64,000 bases of DNA from Craspedostauros australis (GCA_026770025.1 JAMXDE010000023.1:682001-746000); one strand, 5' to 3'. Counted from the stretch's first letter, positions 47,527 to 58,205 are shown. The notes: a model not told the origin generated them from the sequence alone. A program made the numbers and translations.

Positions 47527-50500
47527 TCAGGTCTCGGTGGAAGCTGGGCGTGGTGTGGCGTGGGCGGAGTTGGAAGCGGAGGTCGCCTTGCGCCGGACGT
47601 TGAGCATCCAGTTGGAGAGCACTTTCGGGAGAGGGGGGCTGTCGTGGCTGAGCGCATTGTGCATGGCCTGCACCCATTCCGCAAGGGCGCGGGTTTGCTG
47701 TATGGGAGGTGGTTGTTCCCAGAGGGGCCGCAGCGGGGGCGGTACAAGTGCTGGCGCCACTGACCGGACTTGGAGGGCCTGCTGTTCGAGCAGCTCCACC
47801 ATACCATCAGCGAGCTGCGAGGCTTTGACCTCGTTGCGGTCTTTCCACTGCTCCAGGATCGCGTGCCACAGCAGACTTGTCACACTGGCTTGCCAGTCTC
47901 GGAGTTGTCGGGGCAGTCGTCTGCGGCGGCGCTGATCCGCGGGAGGGGCATGCTCTCGCCAGGCCGTGGCCCACCCGCCCCACATTATGGCATTCCACCC
48001 CACTTTCGCTTGCTGTTGCTGGATACTCTTGGTGGGAGAGTCGCGAATGCCGGACGGGGGAATGCCTCCTGTGGAGATGCGGGTGATGGCCGTACATAGC
48101 AATTGAGCGACTAGCGGTGGCGTGGTTGGCGGTCGCACGATTGACCGCACCTTGAGCATCGTCCTGGACCAAATGGCCTGACTGGATGCACTGGGGCACA
48201 TGACAACATGTGAGTTGTCTTCCGGCCGGCCACATCTGGGGCATGTGTCAGAGGCCTCCTGCTGTCGCCGCTGCATGTTCTTGCCGCTAGCGCCTGCGCC
48301 AGCCATAAGCTTGAGCAGTGTGCGTCGCCTGCCACCTTGCCAACGTCGGGAGTTGGTCCGCATGGGCATCCAGTCCACCTCAGAGGGGTGCGCATGTCCC
48401 CAGCGCCGACACCACTTGAGTTGGATGCCAGTGCCGTCGAGGGCATTGTGCACCGTCCAGTAGTTGAGGTCGGTGATGGGCGTGGCGCCTGCAAGCAAGG
48501 TCCATCCTCCGGTGGGCACCGGGGGAATATCATTGCTCCATCCGGTCTGGCTCGAGCTCTCCCATTGTCGGCCTGCGTGGGCGTCAGCGGCGACGTTCAT
48601 GGTTTCCCATTCCGTGAGAGGCTGACCGAAGTCGTCTGTGTGACCTTTCACTTCCTGCTGCCGGAATTGCACCACTGTTTTGCGCAGCAGTCGGACGATT
48701 TCTGTTCTGAGATCGTGATCGGGCCGCCTGGGGTCGGGCCACTGGGAAGTGGTCACAGACCTGAGCGCCCTGTCGTTGTCGCACGCGATGGTGGCGCCGC
48801 CAGTCACACCTGCCCACTCTGCAATGGAAGTTACCACCCATATGGACATGAGCACTCCAGCAAGCTCGGCCCGGTTGGAGTCTGTCGGGTGCGACCCTTC
48901 GGGAACCGCTGATGTGGCGACGATCTGGTGCGTGTCATCTCCGACCTCACTTTGGATAACTGCTGCGGCTGCGCCTTTGCTGTGCTTCGCTGATGCATCG
49001 CTGCAGGCTGCGCATGTGCCGGTCGTGATCGACTGAACGATTTGGTGGACGTCGCCTTGGATCTGCAGCGTTGGTAGCATGGCGATGGCTGCGGGGCCTT
49101 TGTGGTGTAGCCAAGCACGAATGGAGGTCGGGTTGGCGCGGGCTTGAATGCCCCCGGATGCTGTGGTGGCCGCTCCGGATCGCCGAGCAGATCTGTCGAC
49201 CACATGCGTTGGGAGGGGGCCGTTGGTGTCTTGGGCTCTCGCCTGGCCTGGTAGCCTGATCGTTCCGTCTGGGAGTTGAGCAGCGCGGCGTGAGGGCGCG
49301 TGGTACCACAGACCGAGGGTCGCCTGCACATGCCAACCTGGTCTGTCTGCGGCCACCAGAGTTGCCAGCACATGTTCCCAAGCTTCCCACGCTGTCCGGG
49401 TTACGGTCCCCGTCTTGGGCCACGTGGTGGTGCCTGGTGGCAGCCTGGATCGTCGCAGGATGTCGGGCAGGATGCGTGTGCCACAGGCGGAGGTGATGTC
49501 CGACAACCAAAGCGCTCTGAGGTGTATGCGGGCGACGTTAGCCAGATCTAGCGTTGTCGTCGGGACTCCTGCTTGAATGGCTAGGTGCATGATTGTCTCG
49601 TCACCTCGGCGCGGTTGGCGGGCAGCACTGCTTTGGTCTGTCATGACGATGCCGAGCTGTGAGGCGGTGTGGAAGGTGTTTTGCCACCACGTTGCGGCCG
49701 TCCAGGTCTTCCATTCACGTTCATGCTGTTGCAGCCGCCCTGGTAGTCCGGTCCACAGTTCGAGATGTCGAAGTGAGGAGCGCAGCAGCCGGCCTGTTTC
49801 CGTGTCTTGCTCGAAGTGTTGCATCACCATGGAAAGATGGGAGATGACTTGCACCGTGTGCAGATTGTGCACCCCCATGCCCATGGTGTCGACGTGGCCG
49901 AAGACATACTCCCTGGCGATTGTCCGGGCGATACCCATGGACGGAAGAGCCGCGGCCAGGGCGGTGCTCATCACTGTGCGCCACTGGGCTGGAGACATGG
50001 TGGTGGCAGGAGCGGAGTAGGTCAACGACGGCCACAGCACGGACTTGAGGGCGATTTCCGTGTCCTGTTTGCTGATCCGGGACGTCCTGATGCGTTCCGC
50101 CCACTCCCTCGATTTGTTGAGGAGGTAGCTGGCGTGCTCTGTTTGCTTGCTGTCTCTTCGAGACATCATCCCCAGGTATTTGGCTGCGGTTCGAGGACCC
50201 GTCAGTGCCAACTGGATGCGCTGGCCGTCTGGGGAGTTCATGTGGACTCCGGTGGTAGGAGTAGATAGGTCGTAGGTCCATTGTGTTCTGTGCCACTTTA
50301 ATCGGATCAGCTGCCAGAAGCTCTTTGTCGGTTCTAGAGCTCCGCCCATGGCAGTGAGTAGATTGTCCCAATGATCGACTGACGCTTGGAAGGCTGTGGC
50401 CTGCGCATTGGGGTTGTCTGCTTGCAGGCTCTGCATCACGTTGGTGTCGTCGACGTAGGCGGTCCCTGTGATGACGTGGCCGGCATTGGTGATGGGATCT

Positions 50501-53106
50501 GGGAGGCTGAGTCCGTACCCGCGGCGGCGCATGCTGTCGATGATGGCTGAACTGATCAGCAACCAGCCTGTTGGCGCGGATCCCAACCCCTGGACTAAAC
50601 CTTGGAGGAATTGGCCTCGCTGCTTGCCTGAGTACGAAGCAGTCGACGTGCCTGCAGCGGTGCGTATGCGGTGAGTCATTGCCTGCAAAGTGCGCAGGGT
50701 GCTCTCGATGGGCGCTGCTGGCACTCCCTGTTGTCGTAGGGCCAAGCCGAATATGGGGTGGGCGATTCGATCGTAGCATCCCTTCGCATCGTTGGAGCAG
50801 ACTGCGTAGTGGAGGCCGGTGACTCGGCCTATATCGTCGATGAGGGTGGTGTTGAGCAGGACTTCTTGGGCTGTGTGGGCCTTCCGGCTCCCATATTGTT
50901 CAGCGGCGATGGTCCCGTTGCTCTCCGCGTGTGATCTGGCCTGTTTGCCGAGAAGGCGATTGTTCATTTTGAAGTCACCTTCCATGAGACCAATCGTCCT
51001 TGTTTTGGTGACTGCGAGATTGCCCGGTTTCTTCCTCAGCTGTATGTCGGTGCACTGTTGCCATCGCTGGAGGCTGTAGCCCGTGCGGTAAGGGATCTCA
51101 CGCAGTATGGCGTCGATGAGAGCAAGCTCTGGCACCTTCGCGTTGGCCTTCCAACACCCAAAGTGGATTCCAGACGGCCCGGAAGACGTGCTCTCTTTGA
51201 TGCGTGACCATCCTTCGGAGTGGCTTTCATGGGTGATGGTTGTGTTCAGCCGGGGCCATGGGCTTGCCTGTGGAGGTTGGTGCAGAGCTTGGAGCACTTC
51301 ATTGGTGTTGGCATTGATCTGCGATGGGACGATGCCGTGTAGGATGGCTGTGGCCGCCGCGCTGGTGCCGAATCGGCCAAGGCTGCGCTTCAATGGTCGT
51401 TGGCAGACCTCAGCTCGCCAGGCCTGGCTGTATTTGTCGATGTTGTTGTTACAGCATGCTCTGGCCACGTCTTCTCCGGATGTGAGGAGATTCCCTTGCC
51501 CTCCTGGTCCGTCATCAATAACGATGGACACTTGGGAGTCCTCGCCGTTCGCCTTTAGTGCCCAGCCGATGCGCCTGTAGGCCGCTCGCGTGTCTTCTCT
51601 TTGCTGGATTTGGGCTCGGTATTTTACGGTATCCTTGCCTGTTCTGGAGACTTCAGCTTCGTCGTCTGCGAGGAAAGTCCTCCGGTGGTTAGCGGCGTCT
51701 TGTTTCGCTTGTCGGTAACGGCGCCATGCATCGTTTCTGCGTCTACCCATCTCTGCCAGGGTTATATGCCGGGTGAGTGCTGAGAGCTGTGCCTTTTTCC
51801 TGGCTTTGTCGACGGTGCGCCCTTTGATGTTGTGCCCTTTCCTACGCTTTATGCTGAGGGTCCAAAACCTGTGCTCCCAGTGTATTTTCGACAGTGCTGG
51901 CGAGAATGGGACTGCACCTGCGCGTACTCGGCGGCAGTGACGTTCTGCGTGTAGGATGGCCTGGGTTCGGTCTTTGTCGATGGCTTCGAGTTCGCGAATT
52001 TGCTTTGTTGTGATGGGACCTTCTCCGATGTCTGAGTTGAGTGCTTCCGCGCGTGCTCGTAGCCGTTTGTTGTTGGCCTGTTCGGTGTACTCTTCTGTAT
52101 ACCTGCGCACTGTCGCTGGTTGGTTGAGCTGTAGCCTCCGTCCTCTGAATGGCGTGGTGGGTTGTTTGGAGGGTCCGAGTAGGCTGGCTGCGACGATGTC
52201 CATCCACACCGCTCTGTGGTCCCAGCCGCTGTAGGCTGTGAGGCCGAGCTGAGATGGGCGTATGTCACTCGTGGTCCATATGCCGTCGATTGGGATTCCT
52301 CTGGTGTTCCTGATCATTGTGGCGTATGGGTGGTTGATCTGTTTGGAATGGTGTTCATGCATGCCTTCGGACTGGAGCATTGTCGATATTTTGGACCTTC
52401 TGATGTCCATGTTCACATCACCCCCTACGATGATCGTTTCTCCTGCTTGCTTCCAGAGCGATATCTGGGTCTGCAGGTCGTGAATGAGCAGGTCTATCGG
52501 CTCCAGGTTGGATCCTCGTTGGGCTGCCTTGATTGCTTGTTGATTGTAGACTGTCCTGGTGGTTTGTGTTGACTTCGTGGGAACGTAGACGGACACCACT
52601 CGGACTTTGATGCCCTGCTTGCCTTGCAGCAGCATGCTTGCCCATCGCCCGCTTTGGTTGGGGTCGTTGCTGCGTGACAGCACTCTGCCGGTGGCGTTGC
52701 CGTGGATGAGTACTGCCGTGCCGCCCCACTGACGAGGATTGCGGGCTGTGGTCCGGTAGTGTGATGTGCTGGTTTTCACCATGCGCAGGTGCCGCTCCGC
52801 TCGGTGTGCAAGTGTGGTATCTGTGGGAACTTGGTTCCAGTTGAGTCCGACCTCCGTGATGAGTAGTATGTCGATGTGGTGTTGGCGTGTGAACTGCCAT
52901 AGGTCGTCGTTTTTGGGTTCCGTGGGGTCCGGTGGTAAGCTTCCGATGTTGAGGGTCGCTATCCTGATGTGGCCTTTTGGTTTGGGCTGGGTGGTTTGCC
53001 CTATGTGTTGTTGTTGAGAAGTTGATCCGTCCGACCTCAATTCCTCTTGGTTGTCGGGTCCGTTGTTGTTCGAGCTGGACTGTGCCTGGTTGTGGCTGAC
53101 TATCAT
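47527..53106 (-). CDS. LINE B ORF2: endonuclease, reverse transcriptase, RNase H
   Basis: An intact 1859-aa replication protein. The APE-type endonuclease spans about 45-330, with N53 (TLNIG), E85 (LLITEVGLNW), GGDVNMD and a WDHR motif. The reverse transcriptase spans about 600-1000, with the catalytic Asp in CSNDAKGCYDRI, QGLVQGLGSAPTGW and YVDD at 884-887. A thumb-like region with KYLGMMSRRD follows, then RNase H (about 1360-1510) with D1370 (CSDASAK), E1414 (RAELAGV), D1443 (ACDND) and VKGHTDD. A CPRCGRPEDNSHVVMC zinc knuckle lies at about 1621-1637. The last 200 residues are helical and unassigned. The start codon overlaps the ORF1 stop as ATGA (53106-53103), which suggests reinitiation after ORF1. 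Confidence 0.95.
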   Translation of the reverse strand: MIVSHNQAQSSSNNNGPDNQEELRSDGSTSQQQHIGQTTQPKPKGHIRIATLNIGSLPPDPTEPKNDDLWQFTRQHHIDILLITEVGLNWNQVPTDTTLAHRAERHLRMVKTSTSHYRTTARNPRQWGGTAVLIHGNATGRVLSRSNDPNQSGRWASMLLQGKQGIKVRVVSVYVPTKSTQTTRTVYNQQAIKAAQRGSNLEPIDLLIHDLQTQISLWKQAGETIIVGGDVNMDIRRSKISTMLQSEGMHEHHSKQINHPYATMIRNTRGIPIDGIWTTSDIRPSQLGLTAYSGWDHRAVWMDIVAASLLGPSKQPTTPFRGRRLQLNQPATVRRYTEEYTEQANNKRLRARAEALNSDIGEGPITTKQIRELEAIDKDRTQAILHAERHCRRVRAGAVPFSPALSKIHWEHRFWTLSIKRRKGHNIKGRTVDKARKKAQLSALTRHITLAEMGRRRNDAWRRYRQAKQDAANHRRTFLADDEAEVSRTGKDTVKYRAQIQQREDTRAAYRRIGWALKANGEDSQVSIVIDDGPGGQGNLLTSGEDVARACCNNNIDKYSQAWRAEVCQRPLKRSLGRFGTSAAATAILHGIVPSQINANTNEVLQALHQPPQASPWPRLNTTITHESHSEGWSRIKESTSSGPSGIHFGCWKANAKVPELALIDAILREIPYRTGYSLQRWQQCTDIQLRKKPGNLAVTKTRTIGLMEGDFKMNNRLLGKQARSHAESNGTIAAEQYGSRKAHTAQEVLLNTTLIDDIGRVTGLHYAVCSNDAKGCYDRIAHPIFGLALRQQGVPAAPIESTLRTLQAMTHRIRTAAGTSTASYSGKQRGQFLQGLVQGLGSAPTGWLLISSAIIDSMRRRGYGLSLPDPITNAGHVITGTAYVDDTNVMQSLQADNPNAQATAFQASVDHWDNLLTAMGGALEPTKSFWQLIRLKWHRTQWTYDLSTPTTGVHMNSPDGQRIQLALTGPRTAAKYLGMMSRRDSKQTEHASYLLNKSREWAERIRTSRISKQDTEIALKSVLWPSLTYSAPATTMSPAQWRTVMSTALAAALPSMGIARTIAREYVFGHVDTMGMGVHNLHTVQVISHLSMVMQHFEQDTETGRLLRSSLRHLELWTGLPGRLQQHEREWKTWTAATWWQNTFHTASQLGIVMTDQSSAARQPRRGDETIMHLAIQAGVPTTTLDLANVARIHLRALWLSDITSACGTRILPDILRRSRLPPGTTTWPKTGTVTRTAWEAWEHVLATLVAADRPGWHVQATLGLWYHAPSRRAAQLPDGTIRLPGQARAQDTNGPLPTHVVDRSARRSGAATTASGGIQARANPTSIRAWLHHKGPAAIAMLPTLQIQGDVHQIVQSITTGTCAACSDASAKHSKGAAAAVIQSEVGDDTHQIVATSAVPEGSHPTDSNRAELAGVLMSIWVVTSIAEWAGVTGGATIACDNDRALRSVTTSQWPDPRRPDHDLRTEIVRLLRKTVVQFRQQEVKGHTDDFGQPLTEWETMNVAADAHAGRQWESSSQTGWSNDIPPVPTGGWTLLAGATPITDLNYWTVHNALDGTGIQLKWCRRWGHAHPSEVDWMPMRTNSRRWQGGRRRTLLKLMAGAGASGKNMQRRQQEASDTCPRCGRPEDNSHVVMCPSASSQAIWSRTMLKVRSIVRPPTTPPLVAQLLCTAITRISTGGIPPSGIRDSPTKSIQQQQAKVGWNAIMWGGWATAWREHAPPADQRRRRRLPRQLRDWQASVTSLLWHAILEQWKDRNEVKASQLADGMVELLEQQALQVRSVAPALVPPPLRPLWEQPPPIQQTRALAEWVQAMHNALSHDSPPLPKVLSNWMLNVRRKATSASNSAHATPRPASTET

Positions 53107-55715
53107 GGTCGCGGGTCTCCATTGGGCTGCGGAGGTTCGCCGTCGGGTTTTCCCAGTTGTCGTCGGAGAGCTTGTACTTGTGCGAGCAGTTGTTCTTCCT
53201 TGGATTGGGGTTGGTTGTACCTGGTGGCGGTTCCTGTGCGGAGAATGCTGCTTGGGTTGGTGGTTGCTTGGTCTTGCTGTCCTTGTTGTGTGTTGGTTGT
53301 GGCCGGGTTGTCATCGGTTGGTCTGGGGGCCGCCGTGTACGCTGAGTCCATCGACCTGTTGGCTGTCCCAATTGTTGAGTTCGGATTGAACAAGCTGCGG
53401 TTGTCGAGTGCAGCCGGCCTGTGGTTGACTGGCATCATGTCGGGTATGTTGGTGATGACCACGCTGGCCGGAAAAGATTCGTCGGCAATCGCGCCGAGAT
53501 AGTGAACATCTGGGGAGGTGTAGTCATTGGTGTCTGGGTCATACACGATGCTCAGGCTTGCCAACCAGACCTCTGGGCTGAACCATTTCTCCGCTTTGTC
53601 TCCCACTTTGTGCCTTGCCACTGCTGGTAGTAGGCTCATGAAGTGTTTTGCGTCTGCTAGGTACTCTGGGAAGGAATGGGCCACGATCTGGTCGTCTGTG
53701 CCCCGGGCTCTGTCCACACTGTGGAAGATGCTCTTTCCTTCTGCGTTGGTTTCGCGGAGGATAAGCTTCCGTAGTGTGATGGAACGCCCGTCCTTGCCTT
53801 TGACCTTTTTGTCCAGGTGCATGACTCCATCTGAATCTGAGTACTCGATCACGGAGAGGATGGCTTGGTGTTTGGCAAGCAGATCTTCTCGGAATGCCGT
53901 CTTTTTGCGTGACATCTGCTCGTATTTCTTGTCGGGCAGGAATCTGAATTTCATTTCGCCGGGCCGTTCTGACTCTGTGTTGAAGAGGGTAGCTACTGCT
54001 GCAACGGCCTCGTACGCTTGTGACCTTTCCACTTCCAGCTTGACGGCTCTCCATGGTTGGACCGTCCAATGGCGTTTCCTGTCTTTGTATTTCTCTTTGG
54101 TTTCCTCGCTGACCTGAATGATGTTTTTGATCTTCCCGCCCACCCTGATTTCGCTGTGGATTCTCCTGAGGCTCCTGTTGATGACTTCGACAGTCCCGTT
54201 GACGTCTGTGAATCCTCCGGTGTAGAGCAAGAACCCAATCTCTTTCACTTCTTCTGCCTCTTGCAATTGGGCCAGGTATAGACCTTCATGCTCGTTGTAA
54301 TAGTAGGCATTGAGTTCAGAGTTTCGGTCTGCTGTGATGTCGAAAGGATCCTCGCGCGTCGTGATTCGTACCTTTGCGTAAGTGATGCCGGTGGCGCCCG
54401 ATGGTGCTCTGAGTCCAGGGAAGAACGTCCGGAGGTCTTCCATTCGTTCTGGTATTTGGCCTGAGTGGGCGATGTGTGGTCCGTTGTTGCTGCTTTCTCT
54501 CCACGGTAGGATCGTGGCCGATGAGTCGATTCAACGGACTTGTCGGAACCATCGCTTGATCCTTTCTCTCACTGCTTCAGTGGTATCCTCCTCCGTTCTG
54601 TCCACGTTAAGCTTGATGGTGAACCTGGTGATGTATTCATGCCTGGGAGGGGCTATCTTTGCCTGAGAGGTGTTGGACTCGTCGTCGGAACTCACTGAGT
54701 TGTCGTCTGCTTTGGCTTTGTTGCGTGGTGAGCGTCGTGGGCTGTGGTGTTTTTTGGTGACGCCTGAGTCAGTCGATGTGTCGCTGCTGTTACTTGATCT
54801 GGTAGATTGCATGCTGTTGCAGCTGTTCTGGCTGATTTGTGCCATATCCGTGGTGTGTCGTGGCGACTTGAATCTGGTGCGTTTGGTGGGTTGCCTGCTG
54901 GTGTACGAATCGCTGTCGGTACTGAGTGACTCTGTTCCTGTGTTGATGGGCATGGCTGCCACTGAGCTTGTGTTGGGGCGGTTTGCTGCATTGGCCGGGT
55001 CGATCTGTCTGGATAGCAGGGTGAGTCCATCCATTGTGTCTTCGTTAGCATCGGATGTACTGCTGGGCGCTGCGCCGAGATCATAGTTGGATCCCAAGAC
55101 TCTGTTGGCGGCTTTCCACACTTTGACTGCTCTTGCGCTCTTCACTGTCCCGTCGTCGTTGAGGTGTGCTTTGAATACCTCCAGTGGGTTGGTAGATGCT
55201 ACGTTGAGGACGAACTGTAGGAGCCGGAGTCGGGTGGGGTCTTTGTTTGGGAGTGTGATTGGGCCGAATGATGTCACCCTGCCGTCTGCTAGGTCGCGGA
55301 AGAAGTGTTCCCACTGCTTGGTGGTTGGATTTTCTCTGTCTGCCGTGGCCTCATCTCTGTTGTACCACACCGCTCGAGCTCTCCATGCCATCTTCGCTGC
55401 TCTGTCAATAGAGCCATCTCCCGTTGCTTTCGCGAATGGCGTGATGTCAATGCCGGTCTTGTTCGCTGCTGTCTTGAAGGTGCTCGATCTTGGTTTGAAG
55501 GTGATTGAGACATCATCTGGGTCGTTCTCCTCCATTCCTCCATCGTATGGGATGGCTCTTTTTGCTTGACGTCGTGCGCGGTGTTGGTTGCTTGTATCGG
55601 TGGCCATGTTCGTCTCCGGTTTGTCGGGTTCCTTGGTGGGCAGCGTCAAAGTTGGACCATCTTCATGGTTTCGCTCATCGTGGTTGCTCGTGTTGGCTTG
55701 CTTGTTCGAAGTCAT
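53103..55715 (-). CDS. LINE B ORF1, one in-frame TGA
   Basis: 870 codons from the ATG at 55715 to the TGA at 53105-53103, interrupted only by a TGA at 54533-54531 (after WFRQVR, before IDSSATILPW); the frame is otherwise continuous. The N-terminal third is hydrophilic with an ordered segment of about 70-220 (SITFKPRSSTFKTAANK, WRARAVWYN, WEHFFRDL). A Ser/Thr-rich linker follows, then a region around the TGA with alternating strands (RFTIKLNVDR, ATILPWRES, YAKVRITT). The end is a Gln/Leu coiled coil (EEQLLAQVQALRRQLG). It is presumably the RNA-binding partner of ORF2, inferred from its position. No known RNA-binding motif was recognised. It is listed as coding because the lesion may be read through or allelic. 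Confidence 0.85.
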
Positions 55716-55800
55716 TTTGCTTTGCTGTTGTTTGTGTTGTGTGTGGGTATTAATTAGTTTTTATTTTTCTTTGGTTTGGTTTGTCGGAATTCCGAATCTA

Positions 55801-55815
55801 TCCTCCCCCAGAACA
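55801..55815 (+). repeat. Target-site duplication, right copy, LINE B
   Basis: Second copy of the 15-bp duplication at 47377-47391, at the 5' end of the minus-strand element. Confidence 0.93.
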
Positions 55816-56365
55816 AAAGCGAGAGACAAGTCTCCTTTCATCCAAATTCGCCGCGAGATGGATGGTGTAGATCGTACCATACGTACGACTTCAAGCGGTA
55901 CAACAAGCAACCAACGTGCGTCTACTCGAAGATGCATGGTGTGGTACGCCACTCTTTCGAGAAAAAGGACAGGGCACCCGATTGGGGACAGAAGCATGGC
56001 AGGCAACAGCACCTCCTTCACGTCCGCAGAGCGCAGAAGGGCTGACTAGAATGGGAGACTCGATGCTACTACGTAGGACGGGCAAGCGTAGTCGATACGA
56101 TTTCGTGGCCGCACACTCTGCGCACTGGACCAGAAAGAGATGATGTGAAAATGAGCAACTCTACTCGCCAGAGGATGTGCTTGCTGCTCCGGCAGCACTT
56201 TTGCTTTAGAGTAGTTATATCCGTGAGTTGGTGGACAGTGCGTTCAAGTTGCCAATGGTGGGTGTCTGTCTTTTTGACTGGAGAGGAAGAGGCTTGCAGC
56301 GAAGAGGTACGGCCCAGTCCATGTCAAATCTCTGTCTGTGGTCCAGATCCCTTCTCTATGTCATC
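55816..56365. other. Intergenic remnant split by LINE B
   Basis: Before insertion this joined 47233-47391 as the convergent space between the giant protein gene and the small plastid-type gene. No gene or RNA feature was seen. Confidence 0.45.
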
Positions 56366-57276
56366 CTAGCCAAGTTTTGTTGTGTTGCCTGTGGCAAGGA
56401 CGAGCTCATTGACATCGGCTTGGAGAATTGTCGTATGGACAAGCAGTTGAGGGACATTTTGATTGGTCTCTGCCGCCCGTGCCGCAACAGTTTCGTCATG
56501 GATATTGCCTGCAAGTTGCACGATTTGGATGGTGATGAGCGAGAGGGGTGGCAAAAGTCCTGCCGCAGCAACCATGTTCGTGTGTAGCTGTTCAGTTTCG
56601 TCGAGAGTTGCGTCCACAGAATTCCAGTCTGCAGTCGCAGCCGTTTTGCCTGGGAGGTGAGCATTGAGCTCCTGTGGTTAGCAGAGCATTGATGTGCGTC
56701 GCATGAAGAAACGCACGCGCAAACAAAACAGAGGGACAGCGGCCGTTTTTTAATGATGAGTGCAGCAATGGTGAGACAAGGGAGTGAAAGTCTCTCGCAT
56801 TGAGAGGTGTAGGAGGCGGTCGATGCCAGAGTCTTGGCAATCTTCTGCACGCTTCAGAAACCTCCGTCGCGATCAGAAACGTTGTCCGTAAATCCGAATC
56901 GAGCTGGAGAAAATGGCTGGCATGCCCGCAACCTTCACTTTCGATTACAACGAAGCAGCAAACCGCTACTCTGTGCATGTGTTTCATGCACAACAGGGGC
57001 ACGTGCCCAGAGGAATGATCGTCTTACCACGAGACTATCCAAGGTTCGCTGTGCTTCTAGTTCCAAATCCTCGAGTACGTCATTTGACATAGTCTCCGGC
57101 TCCGCGTTGAGCGCGGTGGAGGTGCAGGTGGCTGTTACCCGGATGCCGCAGGATGCGGTTCTGGGAAATCCCAGGCCAACCGAGAAGGCTTGAACGAGCG
57201 TGCTACCAGCATAGTTCTGAGCACTCAATGCAAAGATTGCAGCGAAGATGAGGGAAGGGATGGAAAGGTATTTCAT
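56366..57276 (-). CDS. Small protein with plastid-type presequence, two exons
   Basis: Exons 57276-57028 and 56671-56366 (356-bp GT-AG intron, phase 0, joining LDSLV to ELNAHLPGK) give 184 aa. Residues 1-30 are a signal peptide (LIFAAIFALSAQ) ending VQA, with phenylalanine next (FSVG), followed by an Arg/Thr/Ser stretch. This is a likely bipartite plastid presequence. The mature part is acidic and helical: NDVLEDLELEAQRTL in exon 1 and DATLDETEQLHTN, a hydrophobic patch (AAGLLPPLSLITIQIVQLAG) and ARAAETNQNVPQLL in exon 2. The patch may be one membrane segment. No family was recognised. The join is my prediction from splice signals and a continuous sensible frame. Confidence 0.65.
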
Positions 57277-58205
57277 CGCGGTTGTTAGTGAGTGGTTTGC
57301 TTGTTGTGTGTGATGTTGTTTTGGATGTCGTTGTTCTGATTTTGTGAGCTATTCGCTTGGCGAGGGCTCCAAGTCACATTCTGTTGTGCTTCAGTCGTCG
57401 CCGAGTACGCGGATGTGGTGTCTATTTGTTGCTGCATTGTACTGCCCTCTGCGAACACGCCCTGTTATTGATTCCTTTCCACTCTCCGACACTTCCAAAC
57501 CATCGGCGAATGTGCGTCCAACTCTCTCCCTTGTGCACGCCCGACTACACGGGGACAAGCGCAACAGGGCGAGCGAATGCAACTTCGTGCATACAGTTTG
57601 GAGATGAAAACGTCACCATGGAAACATGGTACATGCAGTCTTCCTCGTGAGATCAAAGTTGCTTCTGGAGGCAGCTCTCGTCAGCGCCGCTGTGCACCCA
57701 TCACGTCGAAGATGGCCAGCTGCAGCTGATGTGGTTGGCAGTGTTCGCACGTTACTGCCTTGTCTCCATTTTGCAACGGCTGTGCTTTGTCTTGTGTCCG
57801 AGCTTTTGTGTCATTTGCGCAAAGCCTTGTGCGTAGATTGCTCGAGCACACAACTCCTCTCTTTGTGCTGGATGCGGAGTGAATACAACGCAGTGAGTGG
57901 GTTTTCGGAAATGGAGATCACAGCGCTCAGCATCACTTCCATCGGAGTTTATGAGATCCGTGATCCTCGCGATCCGAAGCTTGGTGGTGTGTGCAATGTT
58001 CTATTTATGGATATAGCAATACTTATTACACGATGATTCACGCATGCAGGAACGGGAGTGCCATATTATACTAGACAAGCTGCCGTATTACGACTACTAT
58101 ATGCATGAAGGACATGAGCAAAACAAGTACACCAAATCATGCTTTCATTTGAAGTAGGGGAAGATATCTACTTCTCCATAAGTGCGCCAGAGCACTTAAG
58201 CTGTT
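57277..58205. other. 0.9-kb intergenic region
   Basis: This lies between two minus-strand genes. It should hold the promoter of the small plastid-type gene and the 3' UTR of the kelch gene. Frames here (up to 136 codons on the plus strand) have no protein-like features. Confidence 0.45.

Larger units (their letters stand above)
47392..55800 (-). mobile_element. LINE B: full-length, nearly intact non-LTR retrotransposon
   Basis: An 8,409-bp element on the minus strand between perfect 15-bp duplications. The order is an 85-bp leader, ORF1 (55715-53103, one internal TGA), ORF2 (53106-47527, intact) and a 3' UTR with AATAAA (47458-47453), a perfect hairpin and a TA-rich end. The 5' end matches that of LINE A in 16 of 18 bases. 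Endonuclease, RT and RNase H domains together with an ORF1 point to the I-like group of LINEs; the exact clade cannot be set by eye. The near-perfect coding state implies recent insertion. Confidence 0.96.

Noticed and set aside
54531-54533. Selenocysteine at the LINE B ORF1 TGA
   Set aside because: The aligned residue in LINE A is not cysteine and no selenocysteine signal was recognised; mutation is simpler.
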